From positions 1 through 15,826 of the forward strand of contig DAHWHT010000030.1 in assembly GCA_027335515.1 (NCBI GenBank): a DNA stretch of 15,826 bases. The letters run 5' to 3'. Of this stretch, positions 14,418 to 15,826 are shown one piece after another. The notes under the pieces were generated by a model. The model did not search any database. It had not been told where the DNA came from and was given only the letters and a program-made list of their open reading frames with translations. The DNA comes from Clostridia bacterium. GTDB taxonomy: Bacteria > Bacillota_E > RBS10-35 > JAJYVN01. The first letter of the stretch is position 1. The number at the start of each line of letters is the position of its first letter. A program made the translations under genes and the position numbers.

Positions 14418-14435
14418 AGAAGGGGTGTGGGACCG

Positions 14436-15826
14436 TTGCCGCGCCGACCGAACCTGATCGTCGTGTGTATCGACAGCCTGCGGCAGGACCACGTGGGCGC
14501 CTACCGCCGCCTGGGCGGGGGGACGGGCGTCGGAGCCGCGGCGGACGCCCCCGTCTTCGCGGGCCTGCGGCCGCCCGCCACACCGGGTCTCGACGCCTTC
14601 GCCGCCCACTCGCTCTGCTTCACCAACGCATACCCCTGCAACATCCCCACCATCCCGATCCGGCACGAACTGATGACCGGGCACTTCGGTCTGCACCAGC
14701 GCGCCTGGCAGCCGCTGGTGCCGACAGACCTGACGGCGGCGGAGATCCTGGCCGCCGAAGGCTACACCTGCGCCCTGGTCAGCGACACCTACCACTACCG
14801 CGCGCCAGGGATGAACTTCCACCGCGGGTTTCACGCCTACGAGTGGATCCGCGGCAACGAGTACGACCCGTGGGTGTCCGCGCCGACCCGGCGCTCGGTC
14901 GACGACTACGTGACGCCGGGTTATGACGCGCGGTGGCGCGGGCGTGTCGCCCAGTACCTGGCAAACACCGACGGCTTTGGCCGGGACCGGCCGGGCGACT
15001 GGTTCGCGGCGCAGGTCGCCGACCGCGCGGTGCACTGGCTGCGCGCCAACCGCGACCGGCGCCCGGTGTTCCTGTGGATCGATTCGTTCGACCCGCACGA
15101 GCCATGGGACCCGCCCGCCCCGTCCGACCTGTACCGCCCGGCTGGCTACGCCGGGCCGCGGCTGGTGATGCCGATGGGTGGGCGCGCCCTCGACTGGGCG
15201 ACGCCGGAGCAGGTCGACCAGATCCGCGGCCTGTACGCGGGTGAGGTGGCGTCGGTCGACGCCGCCCTCGGCCAGGTCTTGGCCGCACTGGCAGAGCAAG
15301 GCTATCTGGAGGACAGCGTCGTCCTTGTGCTGGCCGACCACGGGCACCCGTTGGCCGACCATGGCAAGTTCCTCAAGGGGCCCGACCGCATGTACTCCGA
15401 GTTGCTGAAAGTGCCGTTCATGCTGCACCTGCCTGGCGGCCGCCGCGGGGTCACCGACACCCTCGTCCAGTACCCCGACGTCCTGCCGACGCTGCTCGAC
15501 CTCCTGGGCCTCGGCGCCTATGGCCAGACCATGACGGGACGCAGCTTCCGCGACGTGGCCGCAGGCGGGGCGGAGACCCACCGCGACGTGACGGTGTCCG
15601 GGTTCCACGCGGCGGTGGACCGCGCGGTGCGCGACGGGCGCTGGTCGTACGTGCGGCGGCCAGGCGACGAGCCGGACGAACTCTACGACCTGCGAGCGGA
15701 CCCGCGGGAGCGGACCAATCGCATCGACGAGGCGCCGGCGGTGGCGCAGGGGCTGCTGGCCCGCGTCGCCCCGCAGTTCCTGCGCCAGCGGGTGCGCGCG
15801 GTCAAGGGGCTCATGGGCCGGTACGA
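14436..15826 (+). CDS. Sulfatase/alkaline phosphatase superfamily hydrolase, 3' end beyond window
   Basis: The frame is open to the right edge (463 codons seen, no stop). The start is probably TTG 14436, about ten bases after AAGGGG; a GTG at 14427 would add three residues. The fold markers are present: the N-terminal metal motif VVCIDSLRQDH (D13), a metal-site stretch FDPHEPW, the ADHGHPLADHGK motif and the C-terminal ELYDLRADPRERTN typical of sulfatases. The active-site block is C-N-I-P-T-I-P-I-R-H-E-L-M-T-G. Aligned on the arginine (R76) and proline, the nucleophile position of C/S-x-P-x-R is filled by T72, while C68 lies four residues earlier. It may therefore be a phosphoesterase or phosphonate hydrolase instead of a formylglycine sulfatase. 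There is no signal peptide, so it is probably cytoplasmic. The substrate is unknown. Confidence 0.85.
   Translation, partial: MPRRPNLIVVCIDSLRQDHVGAYRRLGGGTGVGAAADAPVFAGLRPPATPGLDAFAAHSLCFTNAYPCNIPTIPIRHELMTGHFGLHQRAWQPLVPTDLTAAEILAAEGYTCALVSDTYHYRAPGMNFHRGFHAYEWIRGNEYDPWVSAPTRRSVDDYVTPGYDARWRGRVAQYLANTDGFGRDRPGDWFAAQVADRAVHWLRANRDRRPVFLWIDSFDPHEPWDPPAPSDLYRPAGYAGPRLVMPMGGRALDWATPEQVDQIRGLYAGEVASVDAALGQVLAALAEQGYLEDSVVLVLADHGHPLADHGKFLKGPDRMYSELLKVPFMLHLPGGRRGVTDTLVQYPDVLPTLLDLLGLGAYGQTMTGRSFRDVAAGGAETHRDVTVSGFHAAVDRAVRDGRWSYVRRPGDEPDELYDLRADPRERTNRIDEAPAVAQGLLARVAPQFLRQRVRAVKGLMGRY

Larger units (their letters stand above)
13663..14435 (+). other. 770-base gap between the PBP gene and the sulfatase-like gene
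   Basis: No frame has a family pattern or a credible ribosome binding site, and the open frames are arginine/proline/glycine-rich. The visible content is repetitive. GGGCGTGGCTGCGA occurs at 13758-13771 and 13837-13850, and its core GGGCGTGG also at 13783 and 13926. CCGCGGGGC occurs twice (13822 and 13852). A nested hairpin lies at 14143-14197 and a 16-base inverted repeat at 14374-14417. No -10 element stands out. This is the third such gap in the window and the least explained. Confidence 0.55.

Noticed and set aside
14421..14438. T-box-like string containing TGGGACC before the sulfatase-like gene
   Set aside because: It lacks the GCG arm and an antiterminator partner, and overlaps the start codon region; no terminator follows.
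13734..15608. 624-codon open frame on the minus strand opposite the sulfatase-like gene
   Set aside because: It is a shadow with biased composition; the + strand frame has the sulfatase-fold motifs.
1..15826. tRNA, rRNA, CRISPR array, insertion sequence or phage genes
   Set aside because: I saw no tRNA T-loop consensus, no regularly spaced repeat array and no transposase, integrase or phage-like product on either strand.

Overview
This window looks like the chromosome of a very GC-rich, Gram-positive-type bacterium. All recognisable genes lie on the + strand, GTG and TTG starts are common, third codon positions are almost all G or C, and the long minus-strand reading frames are shadows of that bias. 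The order radC-mreB-mreC-mreD-PBP2 and a tRNA-sensing T-box leader point to a high-GC Bacillota lineage (Thermaerobacter, Symbiobacterium, Limnochordia or Sulfobacillus-like). That assignment is inference, because no rRNA or tRNA is present.

Layout. (1) 1-1650 holds cytochrome c maturation genes: ccmB, whose frame runs open off the left edge through an Ala/Pro/Gly-rich stretch, then ccmC. (2) 1651-2578 is a 930-base gap without a convincing gene. It holds a 14-bp perfect inverted repeat, an extended -10 promoter and a structured leader. (3) 2579-4524 holds a tiny CcmD-like membrane protein whose stop overlaps the start of murJ, the lipid II flippase. (4) 4525-6936 holds a promoter-bearing leader, then a GAF-containing NarL-class sensor kinase and its LuxR/NarL response regulator. 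(5) 6937-7994 is a 1.06-kb gap that opens with a T-box riboswitch complete with antiterminator and terminator, but with no amino-acid gene behind it. The rest of the gap holds a hairpin with a ten-G run and a 28-bp direct repeat. (6) 7995-13662 is radC, mreB, mreC, mreD and a class B penicillin-binding protein, i.e. the rod-shape elongation machinery. (7) 13663-14435 is a 770-base gap with several inverted and direct repeats. (8) 14436 to the right edge is the start of a sulfatase/alkaline-phosphatase superfamily gene with threonine at the nucleophile position, cut by the window end.

How it fits together. MurJ moves lipid II across the membrane. MreB/C/D and the PBP2-type transpeptidase direct and carry out lateral wall insertion. 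The two-component pair between them would suit an envelope-stress regulator, but its signal is unknown. CcmB/C/D serve haem delivery for c-type cytochromes and may share transcription with murJ.

The strongest unusual signal is the orphan T-box at about 7015-7240. Its specifier best fits CAG (Gln), and its UGGC bulge would match a tRNA with G73. It sits upstream of the radC-mre cluster rather than an aminoacyl-tRNA synthetase, biosynthesis or transport gene.
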